Positions 24,476 to 32,863 of a stretch of DNA of 33,646 nt are shown here, piece after piece. Below the pieces are notes generated by a model. The model saw nothing but the letters and a program-made list of their open reading frames with translations, was not told the origin of the DNA and did not search any database. How positions within the stretch are numbered: the first letter of the stretch is position 1; the number at the start of each line of letters is the position of its first letter. This DNA is from Planctomycetes bacterium UBA2386 (GTDB lineage Bacteria > Planctomycetota > UBA1135 > UBA2386). The position numbers and the translations under genes were made by a program. The stretch is from positions 1-33,646 of the forward strand of contig DDSQ01000057.1 in the NCBI GenBank assembly GCA_002343845.1. The letters run 5' to 3'.

Positions 24476-24689
24476 GCGGTGCCTCAGCTCGTCGAGGAAG
24501 GGGGGCACGATAGCCGGTTCGCCGATTGCCGACTTCCGCGTTGCGCGCGCTCCTCCGGTCCTCGTGCACCTCCTGCGGTTCGAACCCTGGTGGGAGCCGT
24601 CGCGCGAGGACCGCTGCCTGCTGGTCGCGTTCTCCCAGGACTCTGCAGCGGCCCGCGCGCCCAGCGCACCGCACCGCCGGATCCGGGCT

Positions 24690-27167
24690 ATGGTGTCGCC
24701 GACCATGGTGACCCTGCTGGCGCGTTTGCTCGTTACGTCGACGCTGGTGCCGCTGGTGGGACTCGTGGCGCAGCAACCAGGGCCGCGCGCGCTGGTGGAA
24801 GTCGTGACGACGGGGCCAGCGCAGATGCAGCAGTTGCTGGCGATGGACCTCGATCTCGCTGGCTGTCGCGCGCCGTTGCTCGCGCAGCGGCGCATCGAAG
24901 TGATCGCGTCGGCTGCCGACGTGGCCCTGCTCACGCAGGCGGGGTTCGTGCACCGCGTGCTCGTTGCGGATCTGGAGCAGGCGCATGCCGCGGCGCTGGC
25001 GGCCTCGCCGGCGGCGCTGCCCGACGGTCCGGTGCCGGCGATCGGCCAAGGCGCGATGGGCGGCCACTTCACGTTCGCCGAGATGCTGGCGATCCTCGAC
25101 GACCTGACCGCGCGCTTCCCACAGCTGTGCAGCGCGCGCACCAGCATCGGGCAGTCCATCCAGGGGCGCGACCTGTGGATGGTCAAGATCAGCGACAACG
25201 TCGGCATCGACGAGAACGAACCCGAAGTGCTGTTCGATGCGCTGCACCACGCGCGCGAACCGCTGTCGATGGGGGCGACGCTGCTGTTCCTGACCGAACT
25301 GCTCGAGGGTTACGGCATCGATCCCGAGGCGACGTTCCTGATCGACGAACGCGAGCTGTTCGTCGTGCCGTGCGTGAACCCCGACGGCTACGAACACAAC
25401 CGGCAGACCAATCCGAACGGCGGCGGCATGTGGCGCAAGAACCGCCGCGCCAACGCCGGTGGTTCGTTCGGCGTCGACCTCAACCGCAACTACGCGACGT
25501 TCTGGAACGCGCCGAACGGCGGCAGCTCGACGTCACCGACCAGCGAGACCTACCGCGGCACGGCCCCGTTCTCCGAGCCCGAGGCCGCGGCGATGGACGC
25601 GTTCGCGAGCAGTCGCGACTTCGTGCAGGTGTTCAGCACGCACACCTACACCGACGTGCTGCTGCGGCCGTGGGCCTACGCGACCACCGATCCGCCGAAC
25701 GTGGGGACGTACCAGCAGCTCGGCGCCTTCCTGGTGCAGGAGAACGGCATTGCGCACGGCCGCTGGGGCACGCTGCTCTACATCTCGTCGGGCACCGCGG
25801 TCGACCACCACCACGCGCAGCATGGATCGTTGGCGTGGACGGCCGAACTCGGCCGCAGCAACGAAGGCGGGTTCTGGCCGGTGGGGCCGACGATCGCCAC
25901 GATCGCGCGGCGGCACCAGCCGATGTTCCGCAAGGTGGCGCTGACCGCCGGGGCCGCGTTCCGCATCGCCTCGGCCGTGGCGAGCGAGGCGCCCGGCAGC
26001 AATGGCAACCAGCGCGTCGATCCCGGCGAGACGGCACACGTGGTCGTGTCGGTGCAGAACGTCGGCGTCGCGCCAGCCCCGGTGCTGCTCACGCTGACGT
26101 CGCTCGACGCGGGCGTCGTCGTCGGCAACGGCGCCGCGAGCGCCGTGTCGGTCGCGGGGCTCGGCAGCTTCGACAACCAGGCGCTGCCGCTCACCTTCAC
26201 CGTCGCGCCGACGTTCGCCGGCACGGTTGCGCGGCTGCAGCTCGTGGTCAGCGGCGAGGGACGCAGCCAGGAACTCGTGCTCGAGGTGCCGCTCGTGGAG
26301 GTGCGCGTGTGCGTCGACGACGACTTCGAACTGGCGCGCGGTTTCGCGCGTGGTGCCGTCGACACCGCGACGACCGGGCGCTTCGAACGCGCCGTGTCGT
26401 TCGCGACGTCGAACGCGGGGCAACCGATCCAGCCAGGCACGCAGACGACGCCGGGCGGCTCGTTGTGCTGGGTCACCGACGGCCGCCCGGGCACGACGGC
26501 GACGACCTACGACGTCGATGCGGGGCTCACCGATCTGCTGTCGCCGACGTTCGACCTGCGCCATCTCGCCGCCGCCGAGGTCGCGTTCGATCTCTGGTTC
26601 GCGGAGTCGGTCGGCGACGACCCGCTACTCGTGCAGCTCAGCCGCGACGGCGGCGTCAGCCACGAACTGCTGCTGTCGCTGACCACGCCGACCGCCGGTT
26701 GGCAGCGCGTCGTGCTGCCGCTGCGCCCGCCGCTGACCGACGCCATGCAGGTGCGCATCCGCGCCCAGGACCAGTTCGCGTCGTTGGTCGAAGTGCTGAT
26801 CGATGGCTTCGCGATCACGGCGGTGCCGGCCGACGGCGCCGCGACGCTGCTCGGTTTGGGCGCGCTGGGCTCGCGACTGCGCCTGGGCTGCAGCGGTCCG
26901 GTCGGGGGAACCTCGGTGCCGATCGGCGCACTCGGGCTCGGCCCGCCCACGCCCGTGCCCGGCGTCAGTGGTGTGTTGCTGCTCGACATCGCCACGGCGG
27001 TACTGCTGCCAACGCAGGTCTACGGCAGCAGCGGCTACACAGCGGTCGAGATCGCGGTGCCGGCGGTGCCGACCCTGGTCGGAGCCGAGGTTGCGTTCCA
27101 GCAGGCGTGGCTCGACGGCAGCGACGTCCACTTCGGCGGCAACACGCAGCGCGTCACGCTGCAGTGA
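24690..27167 (+). CDS. Secreted zinc carboxypeptidase (family M14) with C-terminal beta modules
   Basis: The product has 825 residues from the ATG at 24690, with an alternative at 24705. The frame is open to 24465 without support. A signal peptide ends near LVGLVAQQ. The M14 domain (about 125-420) has all key residues: zinc ligands His187 and Glu190 in HHARE, substrate-binding residues in NPDGYEHNR and DLNRN (263-267), third zinc ligand His318 in STHTYTD, and catalytic Glu386 in WTAELGRS. Next comes a CARDB-like segment starting SNGNQRVDPGETAHV (438-452), then a jelly-roll-like region. The last 100 residues (LRLGCSGP to TQRVTLQ) belong to the module shared with three other secreted proteins here. 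The protein is probably extracellular and degrades peptides from their C-termini. Confidence 0.92.
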   Translation: MVSPTMVTLLARLLVTSTLVPLVGLVAQQPGPRALVEVVTTGPAQMQQLLAMDLDLAGCRAPLLAQRRIEVIASAADVALLTQAGFVHRVLVADLEQAHAAALAASPAALPDGPVPAIGQGAMGGHFTFAEMLAILDDLTARFPQLCSARTSIGQSIQGRDLWMVKISDNVGIDENEPEVLFDALHHAREPLSMGATLLFLTELLEGYGIDPEATFLIDERELFVVPCVNPDGYEHNRQTNPNGGGMWRKNRRANAGGSFGVDLNRNYATFWNAPNGGSSTSPTSETYRGTAPFSEPEAAAMDAFASSRDFVQVFSTHTYTDVLLRPWAYATTDPPNVGTYQQLGAFLVQENGIAHGRWGTLLYISSGTAVDHHHAQHGSLAWTAELGRSNEGGFWPVGPTIATIARRHQPMFRKVALTAGAAFRIASAVASEAPGSNGNQRVDPGETAHVVVSVQNVGVAPAPVLLTLTSLDAGVVVGNGAASAVSVAGLGSFDNQALPLTFTVAPTFAGTVARLQLVVSGEGRSQELVLEVPLVEVRVCVDDDFELARGFARGAVDTATTGRFERAVSFATSNAGQPIQPGTQTTPGGSLCWVTDGRPGTTATTYDVDAGLTDLLSPTFDLRHLAAAEVAFDLWFAESVGDDPLLVQLSRDGGVSHELLLSLTTPTAGWQRVVLPLRPPLTDAMQVRIRAQDQFASLVEVLIDGFAITAVPADGAATLLGLGALGSRLRLGCSGPVGGTSVPIGALGLGPPTPVPGVSGVLLLDIATAVLLPTQVYGSSGYTAVEIAVPAVPTLVGAEVAFQQAWLDGSDVHFGGNTQRVTLQ

Positions 27168-27199
27168 TCGCCGCCGCCGCCGCGGTCAGGGAAGCCGGG

Positions 27200-27282
27200 G
27201 CGTTGATTCGGTGTCGGGAGGCGCGGATCGTGGCGGCGTGGGTTCCGGGTGGGCCGGGACGCGGTTCGCTCCTCCAACGCAC
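27200..27282 (+). repeat. Dispersed intergenic element, copy C
   Basis: It shows GCGTTG, GGTGTCGGGAG, GCGCGGATCGTGG, GTGGGTTCCGGGTGGGCC, GGGACGCGGTTCG and then CTCCTCCAACGC. Copy A shares the first five blocks almost exactly. The ATG of the next gene follows three bases after the element. Any promoter at its right end would therefore give a leaderless or nearly leaderless transcript. Confidence 0.68.
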
Positions 27283-27285
27283 ACA

Positions 27286-29028
27286 ATGCGCACTGCTCTC
27301 ACTGCCCTCGTCGCAGTCCTTCTCTCTTGTGCAGTCGCTGCGGCGCAGCGACGCCAACCGATCGTCGGCACCGTCGTCGACGCCGCCGGCAAGCCGTTCG
27401 TCGGCGCGCAGGTGACGCTGGTCGAGGACGACGCGGACCTCGCGGGGATCGACCCGGTCGACGTCTGCCGCACGACCTCCGACGAGCGAGGTCGATTCGT
27501 GGCCTCGGCGTTGGTCGGCGTTCGCTACACGGCGTTCGCCATCGGGCCGGAGGTCGAGGGGCGTGCCTTGGTGGCGAGGCCGGTGCAGGGGCTGTCGTGC
27601 GGTCAGCTGTGCGCGTTGCGCGTCGACGTCGAAGGCCGGCGGCGCATGATCGCGATGCCGCTCGATGCGGGACTACGAGCCGTGCCCGGTCTGCACGTGC
27701 GCATGGAGTTTCCGGGTTGCCCGGGCCACCACGAAACGCTGCCGATCGGCGAACAAGGCCTCGACGTGCCGCCGATCCAGGCGATCGCCGAGTGCACCTT
27801 GCGCGACGGCAATGGCGCGTTCCTCGGCACGGTGGGTGTGCCGTCGTTTGGGGATCCGGTGGCGTGGCTGCCCACGGCCATGCCGATCGCGATCCGCGTC
27901 GTCGACGAAGACGGCAAGCCCGTCGAGGGGGCGCGAGCCGCCATGCACGACGGGAGCACCGGGGAAGTGTTCGAGGGACCGCCGGTGGTGACGGACGCGT
28001 CGGGCAACGCGTCCCTGCTCTGGGGCGGGTGGCGCGATCCGTTCGAAGGCCCACCGCAGACGCTGTACGTCGTTGCACGCAAAGCCGGCTTCTCGGAGGG
28101 GGCGTCGGGTTGGATCTGCCAGACACCGTTCGTTGGCTTCGAGATCGTCAAGAAGCACAAGGGCACCGTGCTGGTGGTGCCCTTGAAGAAGATCGGCGAG
28201 TCGCCACGCGGCGTCGTCGACGCGGCGCTGGCGGGACGGAAGGCGCGCATCGAGGCGATGGGGAACGTGCACTTCCCCGACGGTCGCTACTTCCTGCGGC
28301 GGCACTACGAAGTCGTCATCGCCGCCGACGGTTCCTACACGCTGCCCGAGCTGGCGCCCGGCACCACGACCCTGCAGTTGCATCTGCCGCCGCTCGACGG
28401 GCGCCGCACCGTCACGGCGCCGACGCATGCGCCGACGCTGCCGAGCGTCGAGCCAGCGAAAAGCGACGATCTCGTGCTCCAGGTCCTCGACGAAGGCGGC
28501 GGCCCGGCGACCGCGGCACGCGTGCTGCTCGCCAACCATGGCACGGACATGGTCGTGCAGCCCTTGGTGCTCGACGCCGCCGGTCGCGTCGAACGGCGGC
28601 TGCAGCGTGGCCGCTGGACGCTGCTCGCGATGGACGCGACCGGATGGGTGGCCACCGAACTCAGCGCAGAAGCCCCGATCGAGGGGCCGCTCACGCTGCG
28701 CCTGGCGGCGATGCCGCAGCGGCGCGTGCGCGTGCTCGACCGCGATGGCCAGGCCGTCGTGGGCGCCTCGTTCGAACCGGGTGAGTTCCAGCATGCTCTG
28801 TCGCGCGCTGCCGGGCTCGATGCCTTGCTGCGGGAACTCGGCTGGAACACGTTCGCCGCGCAGATCCGGCCCGTGCGAACGGACGCACGTGGCGAGGCGA
28901 CGCTGCACTTCCTGCCGTGGCCCGGCGTGACGCCAAAGGCGTTCGCGTTCGCCAAAGACCACAGCCAGCGCAGCGACGATCTGGAGATCGAGGCGGGCGA
29001 CGATGTGCTCGTCTTCCGCTTGCGATAG
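27286..29028 (+). CDS. Secreted protein with carboxypeptidase-regulatory/Ig-like repeats
   Basis: The product has 580 residues. The ATG at 27286 follows repeat copy C directly, and no ribosome binding site other than the repeat itself is visible. MRTALTALVAVLLSCAVAAAQ is a standard signal peptide. At least three Ig-like units of the CarboxypepD_reg/CNA-B type are visible. They are IVGTVVDAAGKPFVGAQVTL (26-45), AIRVVDEDGKPVEGARAAMH near residue 205, and LVLQVLDEGGGPATAARVLL near 400, each followed by a TDxxG-type turn. No enzyme motif is seen. Such modules usually serve as extracellular structural or binding domains. It is the second of three tandem secreted-protein genes on this strand. Confidence 0.72.
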   Translation: MRTALTALVAVLLSCAVAAAQRRQPIVGTVVDAAGKPFVGAQVTLVEDDADLAGIDPVDVCRTTSDERGRFVASALVGVRYTAFAIGPEVEGRALVARPVQGLSCGQLCALRVDVEGRRRMIAMPLDAGLRAVPGLHVRMEFPGCPGHHETLPIGEQGLDVPPIQAIAECTLRDGNGAFLGTVGVPSFGDPVAWLPTAMPIAIRVVDEDGKPVEGARAAMHDGSTGEVFEGPPVVTDASGNASLLWGGWRDPFEGPPQTLYVVARKAGFSEGASGWICQTPFVGFEIVKKHKGTVLVVPLKKIGESPRGVVDAALAGRKARIEAMGNVHFPDGRYFLRRHYEVVIAADGSYTLPELAPGTTTLQLHLPPLDGRRTVTAPTHAPTLPSVEPAKSDDLVLQVLDEGGGPATAARVLLANHGTDMVVQPLVLDAAGRVERRLQRGRWTLLAMDATGWVATELSAEAPIEGPLTLRLAAMPQRRVRVLDRDGQAVVGASFEPGEFQHALSRAAGLDALLRELGWNTFAAQIRPVRTDARGEATLHFLPWPGVTPKAFAFAKDHSQRSDDLEIEAGDDVLVFRLR

Positions 29029-29134
29029 TCGGGAGCGGAGCGTCGCGAAGAGCGCATCGCCGCGGGCGAGCACCAGGGGGGCTGCCCGTGGTGGCGCGGC
29101 GTTCCTAGAGTTTCGTCTCCTCGGAGACATCCCC

Positions 29135-30508
29135 ATGCGCATGGCGTCGCTCGTTTCGTTCGTGCTCGTTGCCGCGCCGCTCACGGCGCAAGCGAGCTGG
29201 TCCATGCTCTATCCGACCATGGCCCCGCCGGTTCGCCTGGAGGCGACGTTCGCCATGCACGAGACCCTCGGCAAGGCGGTCCTGTTGTGGGGGTACGAAG
29301 CGGGAGTGCCCGCGACGACGGCGTGGGTGTTTTCCGGCAACACGTGGTCGTTGCAGTCGGGCATCGTGCCGCCGTATCGCACCGAGCCGGCGATCGCGTT
29401 CGATGCCGTGCGAAACGAAGTCGTCGTGTTCGGCGGCAACAATCCGGGCATTGACTTGCGCGACGACACGTGGCGGTGGAACGGGACCCAGTGGACCGAG
29501 GCGGTCGTCGCAGTGAAGCCGCCGGCTCGGCTGTCGGCGTCGATGGCGTTCGATCGCGCACGCGGCGTCACCGTCTTGTTCGGTGGGTTCGGTCCAGGGA
29601 GCCCCCTTGTGCCCTTGGCGGACACTTGGGAGTGGAACGGCCTGGCATGGCAGCAGCGGTTCCCGAGCGCGTCGCCGCCGGCGCGCGGACAAGCGACGAT
29701 GGCGTTCGATCCCGTGGACGGCGGCGTGCTGCTGTTCGGCGGCATCGGTTCTGGATTGGGCAGCGGGACGCTGTTCACGGACACGTGGACCTGGAACGGC
29801 ACGGCGTGGGTGCAGCGCCAGCCCGCGACGCCACCGCAAGCACGCGTGCTTCACCGCATGGTGACGGACCTGCACCGGCAGCGAATCGTGCTGCTCGGCG
29901 GTCTCAGCGCGGATCCGTTCGCCTGGGAGTGGAGTGGCAACGCGTGGACCGTCGCGTACCAGCCAACGCCCGCGCCGCGGTACATGTTCGGCATGGGCTA
30001 CGACGCCGCGCAGCGGCGCGTCCTCGTGCACGGGGGCATGCTCACCCTTGCTGGAGCGAACTACTTCTTCAACGACACGTGGCAGTACCGCACGCCGTCG
30101 CCGGCCGACGTCACACCGTTCGGCAGCGGCTGCCCGGGCAGCGCGGGCACGCCCGCGCTCGCCGCGGCGCCGTTCACCCTGCCGTGGCTCGGCGACACCA
30201 CGCGCCACGTCGTCGGCAGTGTTCCGGCCGGCCAACCCGGCGCGTTCTTCGCCGCGGGCTTCGGCTCGGTTGCGCCGGTGTCGCTGGCGTCGTACGGCGC
30301 GCCGGGCTGCGACCTGCTCGTCGCGATCGACGTCTGTGAGTTCCGGTCTGCGAACGGCGCGACCGCCGAGTGGGCGAAGGCGCTTCCGCTGACGACGTCG
30401 CTCGCTGGTGCGTGGTTCGAGCAGCAGGCATTCGTGGTCGACCCCGCCGCGAACACACTCGGCCTCGTCGCCAGCAACGCGATCCGCGTGACGCTCGGCA
30501 TTCGCTGA
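29135..30508 (+). CDS. Secreted kelch-like propeller with C-terminal Cys-pair module
   Basis: The product has 457 residues. The ATG at 29135 has GGAG eight bases upstream. A short signal peptide ends at PLTAQAS. Five to six kelch-type units follow, each with AFD or YD, then VxxFGG and a W-x-W-NG-x-x-W block (DTWRWNGTQWTEA, DTWEWNGLAWQQR, DTWTWNGTAWVQR). After DTWQYRTP begins a C-terminal module of about 140 residues, from FGSGCPGSAGTPAL to SNAIRVTLGIR, with cysteine pairs and the same closing pattern as the proteins at 3895 and 24690. It is likely exported, with function unknown. A TTCCTA box 27 bases before the ATG (29102-29107) resembles the right end of repeat copies A and B. It converges on the gene at 30529 with only 20 bases between them. 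Confidence 0.85.
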   Translation: MRMASLVSFVLVAAPLTAQASWSMLYPTMAPPVRLEATFAMHETLGKAVLLWGYEAGVPATTAWVFSGNTWSLQSGIVPPYRTEPAIAFDAVRNEVVVFGGNNPGIDLRDDTWRWNGTQWTEAVVAVKPPARLSASMAFDRARGVTVLFGGFGPGSPLVPLADTWEWNGLAWQQRFPSASPPARGQATMAFDPVDGGVLLFGGIGSGLGSGTLFTDTWTWNGTAWVQRQPATPPQARVLHRMVTDLHRQRIVLLGGLSADPFAWEWSGNAWTVAYQPTPAPRYMFGMGYDAAQRRVLVHGGMLTLAGANYFFNDTWQYRTPSPADVTPFGSGCPGSAGTPALAAAPFTLPWLGDTTRHVVGSVPAGQPGAFFAAGFGSVAPVSLASYGAPGCDLLVAIDVCEFRSANGATAEWAKALPLTTSLAGAWFEQQAFVVDPAANTLGLVASNAIRVTLGIR

Positions 30509-30528
30509 CGCGCCGCGCCGCGACGGCC

Positions 30529-32145
30529 CTAGCGTCCCGCGCCGAACTCCGGATCCTCGTTGCGCAGGACCAACTCGATCGCTTCGCCGCCGGCGAGCAG
30601 CCGGTCGAGTTTGCCCGACCACGTGCGCCCGTCGCGTGGGGCCGAGCCGAACAGCAGCAAGGCGCGTTGCTCCGGCAAGCCCGCGAACGTGAAGCCGCCG
30701 TCGGCGCCGGTGACGATCGTGCGCTGCGCTGGCCGCAGCACCCCGGCTGCGTCGCGCAGCGTCACCAGCACGCCGCGAGCGAGTTCGCCATCGGGCCAGC
30801 GCACCACGCCGGACATCGTCAGCCCGGGCGTCACCACGACGTTGACGCCGGCCCCGGGAATCGACGCGAGGTCGATGCGCTGGTTGGCGAACCGGGGATC
30901 GCTGACGCGCAGCGTGCCGGGCGCGAGCACCGGGCCGAGGCGGCACTTCCCGTAGCCGTCGCTGCGCCCGACCACCTTCGCCGGCGCCATGTCGGTCGGC
31001 GTGTAGTCGAGCGCGAGATCGGCGATCGGCTCGCCGCGTTCGTCGCGCGCGAGCACGACCAGCGGCGTGCCGCGCTCCAGCCGGAACGCGTCGCCGGCCG
31101 CATCGAGCCACGGGCGTGCCTGCGGCGCGTGGCCGGCGGCTGCGAGCAGCAGCCAGGCGTCGCCTTCGGGCCGCGGTGGCAAGGTGAATGCCGGGGCGCG
31201 CCCGTTCGATGGTTCGTTGCCTTGGCTCGCGCCGACGACCGCGAAGTCGCCGTTCGTGCGCTGCAGCAGCGAGAACATCGCGACGCGCGGTTCGCTCGCG
31301 GCGGGGGACGGGACCACGACCGTGGGCAGCGGTCGGTCGACCGGCGGCCACACCAGCACGGCGTCGGGACGCACGGCCGGGAAGCGGTGCGGGCCGATGA
31401 AGGCAGCGCCGCAGCGAACGATCATCGGCGCCAGCAGCGCGTCGCCGCGCAGCACGGTCTCGGCAGCGCCCGCGGCGAACAGCGGGACGTCGGGCCGCCC
31501 GGCGGGATGGAACGTCTCGGCGAACGACGTCTGGATGCGCCGGGCGGGGCCCGCGAACGCGACGGCGAATCGTTCGCCGCTCGTCAGCACCTTGCGCAGC
31601 CAGAGCCAGCCATCGGAGCTGTGCACCCAGAGTTCGTAGTCGCCCTCGGGCAGGCGCACGACGGCGCCCGGCGGCGGCGCGAAGGTGACGGTGCGTCCGT
31701 CGGCCGTGGTGGCTCGCGCATGCACGCGCAACGGCTCCGTCCCCGTCGTCGTCGTGACGGCCGCCATCGGCGCCATCACCACGCGCTGCGCGCGGCCGGC
31801 CTGCAGGCCGTCGAGCAGCGCCCCGAGTCCGTCCGCCGTCACGACGTGGCCCGAGGCGGTGCCGCCGTCGCCGCGCGGGATGCGCAGTTCGCCGCGCCCA
31901 TCGCTGGTGGCCGTGCGCCGATGCGCCGTCGGCAAGGCACTCGCGAACGGCGAATCGCCGGCGAAGCAGTCGGTCAGCGCGGCGATCTCGCCGGCTGGAT
32001 GCACGGTCACGGCCGCCGTGGCGCCGGCGACCGGATTTCCGGCCGGGTCGCGCAGCAGCACCACGAACGTCTCGGCGGCCTGCGCGACGACGGGGGCCAT
32101 CGGCAGCAGCAGCGCGCACATGCCGGCCCGGAACATGGTCGCCAT
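30529..32145 (-). CDS. Secreted protein with Ig-like (carboxypeptidase-regulatory) segments
   Basis: The product has 538 residues from the ATG at 32145, which opens a good signal peptide (MATMFRAGMCALLLPMAP, cut near VVAQA). The frame extends to 32202, but a terminator-like hairpin sits in that stretch. An N-terminal Ig-like unit begins VVLLRDPAGNPVAGATAAVT. Another near residue 430 reads MSGVVRWPDGELARGVLVTL, followed by IVTGADGGFTFAGLPEQRAL, the typical beta-sandwich ending. The middle has mixed beta sequence without known motifs. It is a relative in architecture, not clearly in sequence, of the protein at 27286. No catalytic residues are recognised, and the location is probably periplasm or cell exterior. 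Confidence 0.68.
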   Translation of the reverse strand: MATMFRAGMCALLLPMAPVVAQAAETFVVLLRDPAGNPVAGATAAVTVHPAGEIAALTDCFAGDSPFASALPTAHRRTATSDGRGELRIPRGDGGTASGHVVTADGLGALLDGLQAGRAQRVVMAPMAAVTTTTGTEPLRVHARATTADGRTVTFAPPPGAVVRLPEGDYELWVHSSDGWLWLRKVLTSGERFAVAFAGPARRIQTSFAETFHPAGRPDVPLFAAGAAETVLRGDALLAPMIVRCGAAFIGPHRFPAVRPDAVLVWPPVDRPLPTVVVPSPAASEPRVAMFSLLQRTNGDFAVVGASQGNEPSNGRAPAFTLPPRPEGDAWLLLAAAGHAPQARPWLDAAGDAFRLERGTPLVVLARDERGEPIADLALDYTPTDMAPAKVVGRSDGYGKCRLGPVLAPGTLRVSDPRFANQRIDLASIPGAGVNVVVTPGLTMSGVVRWPDGELARGVLVTLRDAAGVLRPAQRTIVTGADGGFTFAGLPEQRALLLFGSAPRDGRTWSGKLDRLLAGGEAIELVLRNEDPEFGAGR

Positions 32146-32157
32146 CAACGACGACGC

Positions 32158-32182
32158 GCGGCCGGGGTTCAAGCCCCGCCGC
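32158..32182 (-). terminator. Terminator-like hairpin downstream of clpP
   Basis: Read on the minus strand, GCGGCGGGG pairs with CCCCGGCCGC (nine pairs, one bulged base) around a CTTGAA loop. It lies 31 bases after the clpP stop and before the next start at 32145. It probably ends the clpP transcript and argues against the upstream start of the following gene. Confidence 0.6.
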
Positions 32183-32212
32183 GCGTGCTCGCCGTTCGGC
32201 ATGGCGCCGGCT

Positions 32213-32863
32213 TCACTCCGGCAGTTCGTCGCGCTTCTTCACGACCTTGCAGACCAGGCCGTACTCGAGCGCCTGCCCGGCATCGAGCCAGAAGTCGCGG
32301 CGGGCCGACTCGGTGACGTCCTCGGGCTTCTTGCCGCAGGCGTCGGCGATGATGCGGTTGTAGCGGTCGCGCAGCTTCAGGATCTCCTTCGCCGTGATGT
32401 CGAGGTCGCTGGCGGTGCCGCGGCCCATCGTCGAAGGCTGGTGGATCATGAAACGGCTCTCGCTCATGCAGAAGCGACGCTTCTTGTCGGCGGCGAGGTG
32501 GATCAGGATGCCGGCCGAGGCGCACAGCCCGTTCACGACAGTGATCACCGGCGGCTTGACGAAGCGCAGCAGGTCGTAGATCGCGAAGCCGGCGTCGGCG
32601 CTGCCGCCCGGCGAGTTGATGAAGACCGTGATCGGCTTCTTGCTGTCCTTCTGCTCCATCGCGAGGCAACGAACCGTCGCCTCCTTGAGCATCTTGTCGT
32701 CGACCGGGCCGCTGATCAGCAGCGTGCGGGCCTCGAACAGCGCCTTCTCGTAGGGGTTGGGCGTCGCGGAGCCCTTCTCGCCGCCTTGGTCGGGGCATTC
32801 GTGATCGTCGTCCTCTTCTTCGGGACGCAGGCGGCGGGGATCCAGGTCGAGGGGATTGGGCAT
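32213..32863 (-). CDS. clpP: ATP-dependent Clp protease proteolytic subunit (ClpP family)
   Basis: The product has 216 residues from the ATG at 32863, with the frame open to 32992. ClpP forms the barrel-shaped peptidase that degrades proteins fed by Clp ATPases in the cytosol. The catalytic triad is complete and perfectly spaced: Ser116 in GLCASAGIL, His141 in RFMIHQP (25 residues on) and Asp190 in RRDFWLDA (49 residues on). FINSPGGSADAGFAIYD is the classic N-terminal block. The first 35 residues are unusual, with a very acidic run (PEEEDDDHECPD) ahead of the normal start of the fold. The Ser motif has Cys/Ala in place of the common A-S-M, suggesting a paralogue rather than the main housekeeping copy. 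No Clp ATPase is adjacent. Confidence 0.94.
   Translation of the reverse strand: MPNPLDLDPRRLRPEEEDDDHECPDQGGEKGSATPNPYEKALFEARTLLISGPVDDKMLKEATVRCLAMEQKDSKKPITVFINSPGGSADAGFAIYDLLRFVKPPVITVVNGLCASAGILIHLAADKKRRFCMSESRFMIHQPSTMGRGTASDLDITAKEILKLRDRYNRIIADACGKKPEDVTESARRDFWLDAGQALEYGLVCKVVKKRDELPE

Noticed and set aside
24572..24590. GGTTCGAACCC resembling a tRNA T-loop
   Set aside because: The flanking bases do not form a 5-bp T-stem on either strand, and no acceptor, D or anticodon stems are found.
24479..27415. A 978-codon open frame on the + strand across the M14 gene
   Set aside because: It is Arg/Gly/Ala-rich with no family features and lies in a different frame of a gene with a full set of catalytic residues. 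Long shadow frames are expected at this GC content.
29105..32119. A 1004-codon open frame on the - strand
   Set aside because: It is antisense to the kelch gene at 29135 and out of frame with the gene at 30529. Composition is Arg-rich and no domain is visible.
32146..32202. Upstream ATG at 32202 for the Ig-like protein
   Set aside because: It would place a terminator-like hairpin inside the coding region and put 19 extra residues before a normal signal peptide.
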